This document shows positions 22,770 to 31,811 of a stretch of DNA of 38,500 nt, in pieces. The stretch is taken from positions 1 to 38,500 of the forward strand of contig PBLJ01000024.1 of the NCBI GenBank assembly GCA_002721705.1, written 5' to 3'. The stretch is from Opitutia bacterium. Lineage in GTDB: Bacteria; Verrucomicrobiota; Verrucomicrobiia; Opitutales; Seribacteraceae. The position numbers and the translations under genes were made by a program. The notes beneath the pieces are model-generated. The model worked only from the letters and a program-made list of their open reading frames with translations, ran no database searches and was not told the origin of the DNA. Numbering within the stretch: the first letter of the stretch is position 1; each line of letters opens with the position of its first letter.

Positions 22770-23537
22770 TCAGCCCGCGACCGCTTGGAGCCAAAAATTC
22801 GCCATGAGGGCGGCCCCGTATTGACTGGGGTGCACGCCGTCCCCAGCCCAATGGTTGGGCGGCGCTATCTTGACGGCCTCGTCGAACATCGACTGGAAAG
22901 GCACGAAAACGGCCCCGTGCTCATCGGAGACCTTGCGGGCGGAGGCTCGGTACTTGTCGAACTCCGGAAACCACTTCTCGTTGACTGCTCCGCACTTCAG
23001 CACGAAGGGCTCGCAGACGATGAAATTTACTTTCGGCAAAGCCTTGCGGGTACGCTCCAGCAACTTCATGAAATCGGTTTCATAGGTCTCGACGGTGCCA
23101 TCGTACCGCCCATTGAGTCCGTGCCAAATATCATTCACCCCGATCAACACGCTGAGCGCGTTTGGCTTGAGTTCGAGACAGTCCTTGTCCCAGCGACCAG
23201 CCAACTGGTGCACCTTGTTACCGGATATTCCACGGTTGTGAATGGTCAGCTCGAGTTCAGGGCGATTGACCAGCAGCTGGGAGGCGGCCAACCAAGCGTA
23301 GCCGCGACCGAAGGCCTTGTGCTCGTTGGCCACTTGGTTTCTCTTGTCGCGTCCTGCGTCGGTGATGGAGTCGCCTTGAAAAAGTATCACGTCCCCTTTG
23401 TTCAATTGGACGCTGGCTGGGTGTTTCTTCGTTTTGTGGTGGTCACCGAGCACGGTGTTGGCGATGGCGGTGGCGGCCAAGGCCAAACCTCCTGTCTTGA
23501 AGAGGTCGCGGCGAGAAGGGAGCGATTTTTCATTCAT
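22770..23537 (-). CDS. SGNH/GDSL hydrolase with twin-arginine leader
   Basis: This encodes 255 residues from ATG 23537, chosen because it begins MNEKSLPSRRDLFKTGG, a twin-arginine leader followed by a hydrophobic run ending near LGDHH; the frame upstream of it has no domain. All SGNH blocks are visible: block I VILFQGDSITDAG with the nucleophile Ser, block II Gly in GISGNKVHQL, block III GVNDIWHGL, and block V GDGVHPSQYG with the Asp-His pair. It is therefore expected to be an active esterase or lipase-like hydrolase, typically deacetylating polysaccharides in this setting, acting outside the cytoplasm. It is the first gene of an operon with the dehydrogenase and is divergent from the RidA gene, 115 bases away. 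Confidence 0.92.
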   Translation of the reverse strand: MNEKSLPSRRDLFKTGGLALAATAIANTVLGDHHKTKKHPASVQLNKGDVILFQGDSITDAGRDKRNQVANEHKAFGRGYAWLAASQLLVNRPELELTIHNRGISGNKVHQLAGRWDKDCLELKPNALSVLIGVNDIWHGLNGRYDGTVETYETDFMKLLERTRKALPKVNFIVCEPFVLKCGAVNEKWFPEFDKYRASARKVSDEHGAVFVPFQSMFDEAVKIAPPNHWAGDGVHPSQYGAALMANFWLQAVAG

Positions 23538-23652
23538 GAGGGAAGCAGAGAAAGCGCTTTCCTGGATCTCGCAACCGTGAAATGGGCTTGAGGCAATGCT
23601 TGGATTGTCGACACTGGGCTTTCCTGAACGAAACATAGACCCTTTATTTACC

Positions 23653-24114
23653 ATGACCATTGAAGCCAAACTCGAGGAAATGAATCTCACTTTGCCTCCG
23701 CCTCCTCCCCAAGGCGGTGTCTACCAATCCATGCTGCTGGTCGACGGCCATGCCTACTTCTCCGGCCACGTCCCTCTCCTCCCGGATGGATCCATGATGA
23801 CCGGTCGAGTGGGAGAGGAGGTCGACTTGGAAGGCGCCCAAGCCGCCGCTCGGCAAGTGGGGCTTTGCATCCTGGCCACGGCCAAGGACAAGCTTGGTTC
23901 GCTGGATCGCATCAAGCGCGTGGTCAAGCTTCTAGGCATGGTGAATTGCTCTCCCGACTTCACCCAGCACCCTCAGGTAATCAATGGGTGCAGCGAATTC
24001 TATCGTGACCTCTGGGGCCCGGACTTGGGGGTGGGAGTACGCAGCGCCGTGGGCGTCGGTTCCCTGCCCGGCAACGTCTCGGTCGAAATCGAGGGTGCGT
24101 TCCTGGTCGATTGA
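23653..24114 (+). CDS. RidA/YjgF family protein (long, UK114-like-1 type)
   Basis: This encodes 153 residues from ATG 23653; an upstream in-frame extension to 23596 has no support. The subfamily pattern is distinctive: an N-terminal IEAKLEEMNLTLPPPP, then FSGHVPL, a GEEVDLEGAQAAARQVGLCI helix, LDRIKRVVKLLGMVN, and a C-terminal VRSAVGVGSLPGNVSVEIE. The Arg in VRS is the counterpart of the conserved RidA Arg that binds the imine carboxylate. This longer branch (about 150 residues against 128 for RidA) is common in bacteria, and its substrate is not established; imine deamination is known only for RidA proper. It is cytoplasmic, single-gene, and converges on the sulfatase at 24155-25543 with 40 bases between. 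Confidence 0.93.
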   Translation: MTIEAKLEEMNLTLPPPPPQGGVYQSMLLVDGHAYFSGHVPLLPDGSMMTGRVGEEVDLEGAQAAARQVGLCILATAKDKLGSLDRIKRVVKLLGMVNCSPDFTQHPQVINGCSEFYRDLWGPDLGVGVRSAVGVGSLPGNVSVEIEGAFLVD

Positions 24115-24154
24115 GTCGACCAAGGCAGACGCATTTTTCTGCAGCCTAAGATCG

Positions 24155-25543
24155 CTACTTGTAGTCCTTGCCGTTCAGGCTGTGGATCACGGAGCGTTGC
24201 CATGTCAGCATGGCCTTTTGCATGGCGGCGACTTTCTCGGGATGCTGGTCGGCGAGGTTGTTTTTCTCCGTCACGTCCCGGGCGAGGTTGAAGAGTTTCG
24301 GCGGACCTTTGTCGACGATTAGTTTCCAGTCGCCGTCTATCCAAGCGGCGGGTCCCGGGAATGAATTTTCAGGGTATTGGCGCTCGACGTGACCTTCCTT
24401 GGGGGCGGGCTTTTGCTTGCCCGCTTTTTGTTCCTCTCGCAAGGCTTCCAGCATGGCTCGGGCCCGACGCGAACGTCCCGGCGCCTTGAAATCCCAAAAC
24501 CCCATCGCCTTCTCCCGCGTCTCGGCCTTGCCGTCGATCAAGGAGACCAAACTGATACCGTCGAGTGGAGGTTGGTTCTTGGGCAATTCGGCTCCCGCCA
24601 ATTCCAGCAGGGTAGGGTAGAAGTCGGAGGTGTTGCAGGGCACGGCGGTGGTTCGAGGCTTGGGTATGCGGGCAGGCCACTCGAGAATCGCCGGTACTCG
24701 GATGCCGCCCTCCAGCAGGTTGCCTTTCTTGCCGGATAGTCCACCCATCGAGTTTGCTTTCAGGCCGCCATTGTCGCTGGTGTACCAAAGAGCGGTGTCA
24801 TCGTGGATCTTCAGGTTTCGAAGTTCCTTTCGCAAGACACCCATGGCGGCGTCCATGCCAGTGATTTCCGAGTAGAAGTTTTGCAGGCTTTTCGGGTGCT
24901 TGGCATAGGGAGCCATGAATTCATCGACCCCGATATGCGGTCCATGGGGGTTGCCGAACCAGATGACGGCGAGGAACGGCTTGTCCTGCTTGGCCATCTT
25001 GCGAATCCATCGCAAGGCGATTTCCATGGTCGCAAGCGAGCTTTCCCCTTTCACCTCGATCACTTTGCCATTGTGGCTGAAGAGGGGGTCGTTCTCGTAG
25101 AAGTTGGGGGACGACGCCCATTCATCGAATCCATTGGCACCCGGGCAGGCGGCGCTGTCGGCCCTTACCGAACCGAGATGCCATTTTCCGAAGTGACCGG
25201 TGGCGTAACCCGCTTTCTTGAGGGCCTCGGCAATCGTGATCTCGCCGGTGCGCATGGGATATCCCCATTTGAAGACACCGAGCCGGTTGGGGTGCCTGCC
25301 GGTCAGGCAACTGGCCCGGGTGGGCGAGCAAACTGGGGCGGCCGCGTAGAAACGATCGAACCGCAGGCCGGACTTCGCCATGTCGTCGAAATGGGGCGTC
25401 TTTAGGTCCTTGTGTCCTTGGTAACCCATTTCGCCCCAGCCTTGGTCATCCGCCATGGCGAGTATGAAGTTTGGTTTCTTGGCCGCGAATCCCAAGCTGT
25501 GGAGGCAGAGGATGGCCCATGTGATGGCAATGATTCTCGTCAT
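24155..25543 (-). CDS. Sulfatase (Cys-type, arylsulfatase/GALNS-like)
   Basis: This encodes 462 residues from ATG 25543; an ATG four codons earlier (25555) is equally possible. The signal peptide is MTRIIAITWAILCLHSLGFA. NFILAMADDQGWGEMGYQGH holds the metal-binding Asp pair, VCSPTR gives the formylglycine site Cys72 in C-x-P-x-R (Thr in place of the common Ser), and ALWYTSDNGGLK is the second metal site (Asp-Asn). The GKNLFNLARDVTEKN-like C-terminal segment (LFNLARDVTEKNNLAD) is typical of the family. It is last in the operon after DUF1549/DUF1553 and DUF1501 genes, 64 bases after the DUF1501 stop. It probably removes sulfate from a polysaccharide outside the cytoplasm; the linkage is not predictable here. 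Confidence 0.93.
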   Translation of the reverse strand: MTRIIAITWAILCLHSLGFAAKKPNFILAMADDQGWGEMGYQGHKDLKTPHFDDMAKSGLRFDRFYAAAPVCSPTRASCLTGRHPNRLGVFKWGYPMRTGEITIAEALKKAGYATGHFGKWHLGSVRADSAACPGANGFDEWASSPNFYENDPLFSHNGKVIEVKGESSLATMEIALRWIRKMAKQDKPFLAVIWFGNPHGPHIGVDEFMAPYAKHPKSLQNFYSEITGMDAAMGVLRKELRNLKIHDDTALWYTSDNGGLKANSMGGLSGKKGNLLEGGIRVPAILEWPARIPKPRTTAVPCNTSDFYPTLLELAGAELPKNQPPLDGISLVSLIDGKAETREKAMGFWDFKAPGRSRRARAMLEALREEQKAGKQKPAPKEGHVERQYPENSFPGPAAWIDGDWKLIVDKGPPKLFNLARDVTEKNNLADQHPEKVAAMQKAMLTWQRSVIHSLNGKDYK

Positions 25544-25607
25544 ACCGAGAATCATTGCGATGGAGGGACGAGGGGCGAGGCTTTTCCAGCCTGACGCAGG
25601 TTTTTCC

Positions 25608-26891
25608 TCAACTGAACAAGCCGGGTATGGGATCGGCCTGACCACCGACGAAGAACGGTCGCCCGCCGGAACCATGGATGCGCTCGTCCAGCGGCAACCC
25701 GAGGGCGTAAGCCATGGTGGCATGAAGGTTCTTCGGTTGGTAGGTCTTGCCGGTGGCGCCTTGCCCCTTGGGGTCGGTCGCTCCGATGGCTTGGCCTCCG
25801 TTGACGCCGCCGCCGGCGAAAACGCAGGAAAAGGCTCTGGGATGATGATCCCGCCCGCCCGACTGGTTGATCTTCGGGCTGCGACCAAACTCGGTAGCCA
25901 ATACCACCAAGGTACGCTTCAACATACCACGCGACTGGAGGTCCTTGAGCAATTCGGAAAAGGGTCCGTCCAAAGTGGCGGCTAGATCTTCCACCGCCGT
26001 CATGCCGCGATGCATCACGTCCCAGTTCTTTTTGAATTTGACCTCGACGTAACGAACACCGTTCTCGACCAAGCGCCTCGCCAGAAGACAGCCTTGCCCG
26101 AAGGGATCGACTCCGTAGCGATCGCGCATGGGGCGAGGTTCCTTGTTGAGGTCGAAGGCCTCGGCGGCTTTCCCGTTGAAGAAGCGGATGGTTTGATCGT
26201 AAAAGTCGGAATAGGCTTTCACGTCCTGGTGCGGGAAGTAGTACTCGAAGGACTCGGCGAATTGCCGAGCCAGTTTTACGCGTTTGTTGAAACGATGCTT
26301 TGGTATTTTCGGGAGGAGGTCGCGGATTCCCTTGGTCGGGTCGCCGATGGGAAAAGGGCTGTGCTCGGGAGTGAAGAAACCGGGGCCCGGATTGCCGCCG
26401 GCCACGATCACGCTGTCCGGCAGGTCGTGCTTCCTCTTGCCCTGGAAGTATTGAGCCCAAGGCCCCAAGTGGGGGTGACTGGTTCCCGGGCGCATGCTGA
26501 AGCCGGTGTGCATGGCGTAACTCGCCTCCGCATGCGCCCCGGTGCGAACGTGCATCGAGCGCACGACCGCTAGGTGATTGCCCAACTGGGCGAGCTTGGG
26601 CAAAAGGCTTGATATCTTCAAGTCCGGAGACTTGGTCTTGATGGGCGAGGACATGCCCTTCACCTCCGTCGTCTTGGGGTCGAAGGTGTCGACGTGACTC
26701 ATGCCGCCTCTCATGTACAGAAAGATGACGTTGTCGCAGTGAGCCTTTGTGGCGGCGCTGGCGGCTTCGGGCGACTTGGCCAGCAGGTGTCCGGCGCTGG
26801 GCAGTATGGAGACTCCCAAGGCGGCCTTTGCGGCGTGCGAGATGAAAGAGCGGCGGGACTGTTCGTCGAGTTGGCGAGCGATGTCGTGCAT
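25608..26891 (-). CDS. DUF1501 family exported protein (second copy)
   Basis: This encodes 427 residues. A twin-arginine-like leader, SRRSFISHAAKAALGVSILP, starts about 12 residues in. The DUF1501 hallmarks are present: VIFLYMRGGMSHVDTFDPKT, an AEASYAMHTGFSMRPG segment, VRYVEVKFKKNWDVMH and ATEFGRSPKINQSGGRDHHP followed by FSCVFAGGGVNGGQ. It is clearly paralogous to the protein at 9306-10646 but not a close copy. It follows the DUF1549/DUF1553 gene by 10 bases and precedes a sulfatase, so this second module pairs DUF1501 directly with desulfation. The ATG has no strong Shine-Dalgarno sequence, but the short spacing suggests coupling to the upstream stop. Confidence 0.92.
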   Translation of the reverse strand: MHDIARQLDEQSRRSFISHAAKAALGVSILPSAGHLLAKSPEAASAATKAHCDNVIFLYMRGGMSHVDTFDPKTTEVKGMSSPIKTKSPDLKISSLLPKLAQLGNHLAVVRSMHVRTGAHAEASYAMHTGFSMRPGTSHPHLGPWAQYFQGKRKHDLPDSVIVAGGNPGPGFFTPEHSPFPIGDPTKGIRDLLPKIPKHRFNKRVKLARQFAESFEYYFPHQDVKAYSDFYDQTIRFFNGKAAEAFDLNKEPRPMRDRYGVDPFGQGCLLARRLVENGVRYVEVKFKKNWDVMHRGMTAVEDLAATLDGPFSELLKDLQSRGMLKRTLVVLATEFGRSPKINQSGGRDHHPRAFSCVFAGGGVNGGQAIGATDPKGQGATGKTYQPKNLHATMAYALGLPLDERIHGSGGRPFFVGGQADPIPGLFS

Positions 26892-26901
26892 GATGAGGAA
26901 A

Positions 26902-28878
26902 TTACTTGATGAAGAAGAACTCGGGCGTGTTGAGGAGGGCCCAGATAAGGTCGGACATCGCCTCGTTGCCTTTTTGCAACTCGGCCAGCAGAAGTTCTCT
27001 TTCCTTGGCGGTGGTTTTGCGGCTGAGGATGCTCAGAAATACAATGTCGGCGCGCTTCGCTGGATCCTTTTCGTTTCTCATTTTTCGGAACAGGAGGGAG
27101 TTGGGTTGCGTGAGGTTGGCGGTGGCGTAGCCGTTCATGAGTTCCATTACTTGCGGCACCGAACCGGTACGGCTGGATGCGTTGATCACGAAGTTTCTCT
27201 CTGACTGGCCGAATTTCTGCAGGAAATGTCCGTCCGGCGCAGGCTGCTGGAGCTCGGAGGCCCGGGCCAATACTGTTCGGCCTCCCTTCATTCGGGTCAT
27301 CATCATGGGAGCGTTGCCACCCTTGTTTCCCTTGCCCTTCTCAAAGGCGGGTTTGCCGGTCGCGCTGTCCTCCAAAACATGCTCGGGCTTGAATGTCCGG
27401 AACTGGTTAATTCGGTCGAAGGCCTGTTTCGGGGTGTTGATCCCGGCGAAGTTCACCAACTGAAGAAAGTTGTCTCCGTCGCCGGCCCGGTAACGCATGG
27501 GGTTTTCCGTCATCAGGGTGACGAGAGAGTCCCAGACTTGCTCGGCGCTCATGCGTCGCAGCAGAGGACCGGGGAAGTAATAATCCTTGTTCACCTCCAC
27601 TTTGTGACGCGTGGCGAGTTTGTTGTAGGCTTGGGTGTGCAGGATCACCCAGGAGAACGCCTTGAGATCGAACTGGAGGTCGATCATGACATCGGTGATG
27701 GCCTCCAGCAATACCTTGTTCTCGGCTTCTCCCACCTCGATGTTGTGCAGCGGTTCGACTACACCTCGGCCGAAGTAGAAGGCCCACATGCGGTTGGCGA
27801 TGGCCATCGCGAACCACTTGTTTTGTGGAGTGGAGAACCAGCGGGCGATCTTTTCGCGTGGGGGCAAGTCTTTCCATGCCTTGTATTCCTGACCGATCAA
27901 CATGCGAGGCTTCACGACCTCGCCTGGTTTGGCGTCGTCGTAGCCGTAGTCATCCGGAAGGCGCAGTTTTTCACCCTTTTTTTCCCATACCTTGAGGGCA
28001 TTGGCCTCGATAATCTCGCGAGCGTCCCTGCCGTAACGGTTGGTGTATCTTCGCAAGGTCAGCTTGTCCTTTTCGTTGTCGGGATCGAGGCCACGCTGCT
28101 TGGCGACGAAGGGGATGAAATCGTCGCGCTTGAAGCGTATGTTCTTGTACATGCCTTTGTTGCCCTTGCCTCTCTTGGGGGGCGCGACCTTGGTTTCCAT
28201 TTCGCCGAGGTAGGCGGAGAGGGCGTAATAGTCCATTTGGGTCCAGTCCTCGAAGGGGTGGTCGTGGCACTGGGCGCAGGAAATGTCCTTACCCAGAAAC
28301 ACCTTTGTCATGAACGCTACGTGGTCGAGTTTCATGCCTGCGTCTCGCAAATGGTATCCGCTGGCCGGATCGTCCCACAGGCGACCGTCGGAGGTCATCA
28401 TGTCGTAAACGATCTTGTTGTAGGGTCGGTTCTTTTGCAGGGAGTCCTTGAACCACTTGCTGAAGGCATCGGTGCGCAGCACGGTGCCGGGTACTTTCGA
28501 CTGGATACGCAACATGTCCGCGAAGTAATTGTAAAGGTGGCTGACGTGTCCCGGTTGTCCCAGCAACCAGCTGATCAGCCCCGACCTTTTGCTGGGGCTG
28601 GGGTTATTGAGGAACTTGACCGCCAGCTCGTAGCTGGGAATGGATCCCTGTACGTCGACGTAAATCCGCCGCATGAACATGTGGTCGTTCAAGGGAGGGT
28701 TGTAGGCGAGTCCCTTCTTCTGCAGCATGCCACCCACGGCTGCGTCGATGCGGCCCACCGCCGCTTTCATGATCTGTTTCCTTTCGGGAGAGGGCGTATA
28801 GGCCTTCTGGGAAAACCCTTGGACTCCTCCGAAAAGAAGCGTCGCGAAGGCGATGGCAAGCAATGGCAATGGCTTCAT
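26902..28878 (-). CDS. DUF1549/DUF1553 exported protein (no N-terminal cytochrome domain)
   Basis: This encodes 658 residues. A signal peptide covers about 1-23 (MKPLPLLAIAFATLLFGGVQ). DUF1549 spans roughly 40-260, with FMRRIYVDVQGSIPS, and contains the single heme-like motif CAQCHDHPFEDWTQMDYY. DUF1553 spans about 320-650, with WFAMAIANRMWAFYFGRGVVEP and a conserved C-terminal segment about stopping in helices (LLAELQKG, LIWALLNTPEFFFIK). The related 3769-6759 protein carries extra cytochrome and Ig-like domains that are absent here, making this the minimal version. It leads the operon with DUF1501 and sulfatase genes. Its function is unknown across the family; the Cys-x-x-Cys-His motif allows, but does not prove, heme attachment. 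Confidence 0.92.
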   Translation of the reverse strand: MKPLPLLAIAFATLLFGGVQGFSQKAYTPSPERKQIMKAAVGRIDAAVGGMLQKKGLAYNPPLNDHMFMRRIYVDVQGSIPSYELAVKFLNNPSPSKRSGLISWLLGQPGHVSHLYNYFADMLRIQSKVPGTVLRTDAFSKWFKDSLQKNRPYNKIVYDMMTSDGRLWDDPASGYHLRDAGMKLDHVAFMTKVFLGKDISCAQCHDHPFEDWTQMDYYALSAYLGEMETKVAPPKRGKGNKGMYKNIRFKRDDFIPFVAKQRGLDPDNEKDKLTLRRYTNRYGRDAREIIEANALKVWEKKGEKLRLPDDYGYDDAKPGEVVKPRMLIGQEYKAWKDLPPREKIARWFSTPQNKWFAMAIANRMWAFYFGRGVVEPLHNIEVGEAENKVLLEAITDVMIDLQFDLKAFSWVILHTQAYNKLATRHKVEVNKDYYFPGPLLRRMSAEQVWDSLVTLMTENPMRYRAGDGDNFLQLVNFAGINTPKQAFDRINQFRTFKPEHVLEDSATGKPAFEKGKGNKGGNAPMMMTRMKGGRTVLARASELQQPAPDGHFLQKFGQSERNFVINASSRTGSVPQVMELMNGYATANLTQPNSLLFRKMRNEKDPAKRADIVFLSILSRKTTAKERELLLAELQKGNEAMSDLIWALLNTPEFFFIK

Positions 28879-28924
28879 GTTATCGTACTATTAGGTGTTG
28901 GCAGGCTGTCGGGCAATGAAATTT

Positions 28925-28949
28925 GCGCGTGCACCCAAGCGTTACGCGC
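28925..28949. terminator. GC-rich inverted repeat between two minus-strand operons
   Basis: GCGCGT (28925-28930) pairs with ACGCGC (28944-28949), loop 13. It lies about 37 bases after the stop of the sulfatase operon and 46 bases before the next gene's ATG (28878), so it could end the former or regulate the latter. There is no T-run. Confidence 0.3.
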
Positions 28950-28986
28950 GCGCTGTGTCCTCATTAGTATACGGTGACGAGAATCT

Positions 28987-30519
28987 TCATTTTTCCGGTT
29001 TGCGAGGGGTCGGAATGATTTTGCAGGAACCGCCGCTTATCACGTCGCCGGTTGCCTTGACGGTCCATTCGTATTTCCACGGATCGAAGCGATAAGCGTT
29101 TTTGGTCGGCGCTTGCTTGGCCCATTTCTTGGGTATCCATTGGGCCAACCTTTCTTTCACCTCGGCGAGCTTGGGATCCTTTGCCCGGTTGCTCCACTCG
29201 TTGGGGTCATCCTCGTGATCGTACAATTCCTCGGAACCGTCTCCATAGCGTACGTAGCGGAATCGTTCGTCTCGGATCGCCACGTGCCTGCCCGCTTCCA
29301 CGATGATCGCGGGCTTGCGACGCGGGGCCTGAGGATTTTTCAGCAGCGGCACCAGGCTGTCGCCGTCGAGTCCTGCCTTCGGCGGCAGTCGGCACAGTTC
29401 GAGCAGGGTGGGGTAGAGGTCGATCAGGCTGACCGGCCGACTGCATCGCTGGCCGGGCTTGCCATGGGAGGGAGCTGCGATGACCAAGGGCACGCGGGTG
29501 GCTTCCTCCCAGAGGGTGCGCTTGTGCCAGTGTCCTTTTTCCCCGAGGTGCCAACCATGGTCGGACCATAATACCACGATGGTGTTCTTGGCGTGGGCGC
29601 TCTTCTCGAGGGCGTTCAGCAGGCGGCCGACTTGGGCGTCCGCGAAGCTGATGCTTGCCAAGTAGTGGCGCACCGCCTCCTTCCATTTTCCCCGGTCGCG
29701 GATCTTCTTCAGGTTGTCGCTCTTGTGGAGGGCAAGTTGGCGCCCGGGTTTGGGGACGTCGTCGAGGTCATCGGACGGAGCCTCCGGCAGGACGATTGAA
29801 TCGAGAGGGTAAAGGTCCAGGTACTTCTGTGGTACGTACCACGGGAGGTGCGGATGAAAGACACCGCAGGCGAGAAAGAACGGCTTGTCTTTTTTCTTCG
29901 AGAGGAACTCGATCCCGAAATCGATGGTTTGGGCGTCGTCATAGTCTTTTTCCGGTTTGGCCAAGGTTCCCCAATCGACTTCTCGTGAATAGAGCGTAAT
30001 GCCGCAGAACGGAAAATTCTTGGGCAACGCCTTGTGTGGTGAATACGGGTAGAGCAGGGGCGAGGTGCGGGCCCAGCTGTCGTCTGTGAACACCAGTCGT
30101 CGGTATAGGTCCCATTGACCGGGTGCGTTGTTGCCTGCGGTGTGGTGAAAGATTTTTCCGGAGCCCACGGCGTGGTAGCCATGGTTGCGGAAGGTTTGCG
30201 GCAAAGTGTCCAGCTTGGGCAGGTGCGGCTTGATCCATTGCTGGTTACCGTAGATGCCCGTCGAGGTGGGCAAGCGTCCGCTCATGACGGCGGCTCGGCT
30301 CGGGCAACACACGGGCGCCGCGACGTGGGCGTTGGTGAATGCCGTGCCTTGGGCGGCCAGTCGATCGAGGTTGGGCGTGTGTTCCTCGCCTGGGTACCCG
30401 TCGAGGAACCCGACCCAGTCGTTCATGTCGTCGACCGCCACGAACAATACGTTGGGGGAGGCCGCTGTCGCCTTGGCCAAGACGACCAAGGTGGCGGCGA
30501 CAAAGTACCACGGTCTCAT
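28987..30519 (-). CDS. Sulfatase, iduronate-2-sulfatase-like (Cys-type)
   Basis: This encodes 510 residues. The signal peptide is about 1-20 (MRPWYFVAATLVVLAKATAA). VLFVAVDDMNDWVGFLDGYP has the metal-binding Asp pair, VCCPSR holds the formylglycine site (Cys71 in C-x-P-S-R, with a second Cys at 72), and VVLWSDHGWHLGEKGHWHK gives the Asp-His metal pair with downstream Lys-His. The C-terminal LYDHEDDPNEWSNR matches the sulfatase at 20215, with which it shares the same subfamily look. Its ATG overlaps the stop of the upstream sulfatase by 4 bases (ATGA), so the two are translationally coupled. It likely acts on a sulfated polysaccharide outside the cytoplasm. Confidence 0.94.
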   Translation of the reverse strand: MRPWYFVAATLVVLAKATAASPNVLFVAVDDMNDWVGFLDGYPGEEHTPNLDRLAAQGTAFTNAHVAAPVCCPSRAAVMSGRLPTSTGIYGNQQWIKPHLPKLDTLPQTFRNHGYHAVGSGKIFHHTAGNNAPGQWDLYRRLVFTDDSWARTSPLLYPYSPHKALPKNFPFCGITLYSREVDWGTLAKPEKDYDDAQTIDFGIEFLSKKKDKPFFLACGVFHPHLPWYVPQKYLDLYPLDSIVLPEAPSDDLDDVPKPGRQLALHKSDNLKKIRDRGKWKEAVRHYLASISFADAQVGRLLNALEKSAHAKNTIVVLWSDHGWHLGEKGHWHKRTLWEEATRVPLVIAAPSHGKPGQRCSRPVSLIDLYPTLLELCRLPPKAGLDGDSLVPLLKNPQAPRRKPAIIVEAGRHVAIRDERFRYVRYGDGSEELYDHEDDPNEWSNRAKDPKLAEVKERLAQWIPKKWAKQAPTKNAYRFDPWKYEWTVKATGDVISGGSCKIIPTPRKPEK

Positions 30520-31811
30520 TTGTAATTCAGCTTGTTCAAGGCTTGGGCCAGCCGCGCCTTGGCGGAGCTCGCCTCCTTGTCCTCGGGTTCTCCGGTGATC
30601 GTCTTCTTTTCACCGGGATCCTTTTTCAGGTCATGGAACTTGCCGTTGGCGTAGAGTTTCCACCGCTGGTCGCGGACGAAGGCCTGCTTGCCGCGGGACT
30701 CCGAGAACGCGAAGGTTCGCCTAGGGCTCTGGAGATCGAGGAAACTGCCCACGAAACTTTGGCCGTCCAAGGGGCGTTTCGGGTCGAGCTTGACTCCTCC
30801 CAGTTCGGCCAAGGTCGGGAGCCAGTCGCTGAAATCGACGAGATCCTGGCTTACCGCCCCTTGCTTCACTTTTCCCGGCCAACTTACGATCAGCGGAACG
30901 TGGGTGCCGGTGTCCTTGAGGGAACCTTTGCCACCCGGGATGCGCTCGCCGTTGCGAGTCACTACCACTTTCTCGTACTCGTACTTGGCACCTTTTTTTC
31001 CAAGATGCCGCAGCTTGGACTTGGAGGCGGTGCCGTTGTCGCCGGTGAAGATCACCACGGTGTTCTTGCGAATCCCGAGACGGTCGAGGGTCGCCATGAG
31101 CTTTCCCACGGTGACGTCCATTGATTCGATCATTTCTCCATAGTTCATCCAGCGGTCCTTTCCGGGGGCGTAAGGAACCTGCCATTTCAAGTCGTCCGTG
31201 ACGTCGTGGGCCAAGGCCATCGGAAAATAGACGAAGAACGGCTGCCCTTCCTCATGGGAGCGTTGCATGAAAGAGGAAAGGAAGTCGGCGTAGAGGTCGG
31301 GGCCATAGCTTCCCGTCATGGTGCGGGCGGTTTTGTCGTTTTGGTAGAGCATGGGATCGTGAAAACGGGCGCCCTCGTGCCACCCGAAGAGCAACCACTC
31401 GTCGAACCCCGTTCGCCCCGGTTGCTTCGTATCCTTCTTCAGCAAGGTCATTTGCCACTTGCCCGCCACCGCCGTGGCGTAACCGGCGCGCTGCATGACG
31501 CGTCCGATCGAGAAATCCTCTTCCGCCTTGGGAAAACTTCCCCATCCGCTTTTAAGTCGAAACGGGTAGCGTCCCGTCATTAAGGCGAGTCGCGACGGGT
31601 GGCACACCGGCATGCTGTAGCAATGCTCGAACCGCATGCCCGTCCCTGCCAAGGCATCGATTTGCGGGGTGGCGAATGATTCGCCGCCATAGCACCCGAT
31701 CGGCTCGCATCCCACGTCGTCCGCCATGATAAGCACGACGTTTGGCTTTGCCGAGCCGAAGCAGAGCGCCCAAGGAGCGAGAAGCAAGATGGAAAGGGGC
31801 ATCTTTTTCAT
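30516..31811 (-). CDS. Sulfatase, arylsulfatase A-like (Cys-type)
   Basis: This encodes 431 residues from ATG 31811; the 12-codon extension to 31847 is less likely because the signal peptide MKKMPLSILLLAPWALCFG starts at the chosen Met. VVLIMADDVGCEPIGCYGG has the metal-binding Asp pair, MPVCHPSR holds the formylglycine site Cys70 in C-x-P-S-R, and VIFTGDNGTASKSK provides the Asp-Asn metal pair and the Lys region. The C-terminal LKKDPGEKKTI is typical. It is first in a two-gene operon with the other sulfatase and is divergent from the FG-GAP/ASPIC gene, 96 bases away. It belongs to a different subfamily from its operon partner, so the two may act on different sulfate positions of one glycan (inference). 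Confidence 0.93.
   Translation of the reverse strand: MKKMPLSILLLAPWALCFGSAKPNVVLIMADDVGCEPIGCYGGESFATPQIDALAGTGMRFEHCYSMPVCHPSRLALMTGRYPFRLKSGWGSFPKAEEDFSIGRVMQRAGYATAVAGKWQMTLLKKDTKQPGRTGFDEWLLFGWHEGARFHDPMLYQNDKTARTMTGSYGPDLYADFLSSFMQRSHEEGQPFFVYFPMALAHDVTDDLKWQVPYAPGKDRWMNYGEMIESMDVTVGKLMATLDRLGIRKNTVVIFTGDNGTASKSKLRHLGKKGAKYEYEKVVVTRNGERIPGGKGSLKDTGTHVPLIVSWPGKVKQGAVSQDLVDFSDWLPTLAELGGVKLDPKRPLDGQSFVGSFLDLQSPRRTFAFSESRGKQAFVRDQRWKLYANGKFHDLKKDPGEKKTITGEPEDKEASSAKARLAQALNKLNYK

Noticed and set aside
24125..24142. GCAGA/TCTGC stem between the convergent RidA and sulfatase genes as a terminator
   Set aside because: Only a 5-base stem with an 8-base loop; the T-run lies in the loop rather than after the stem.
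27226..28977. Open frame of 583 codons on the plus strand, opposite the DUF1549/DUF1553 gene
   Set aside because: It is fully antisense to a clear family member, has no recognisable domain and an abnormal Val/Gly/His-rich composition typical of a shadow frame.
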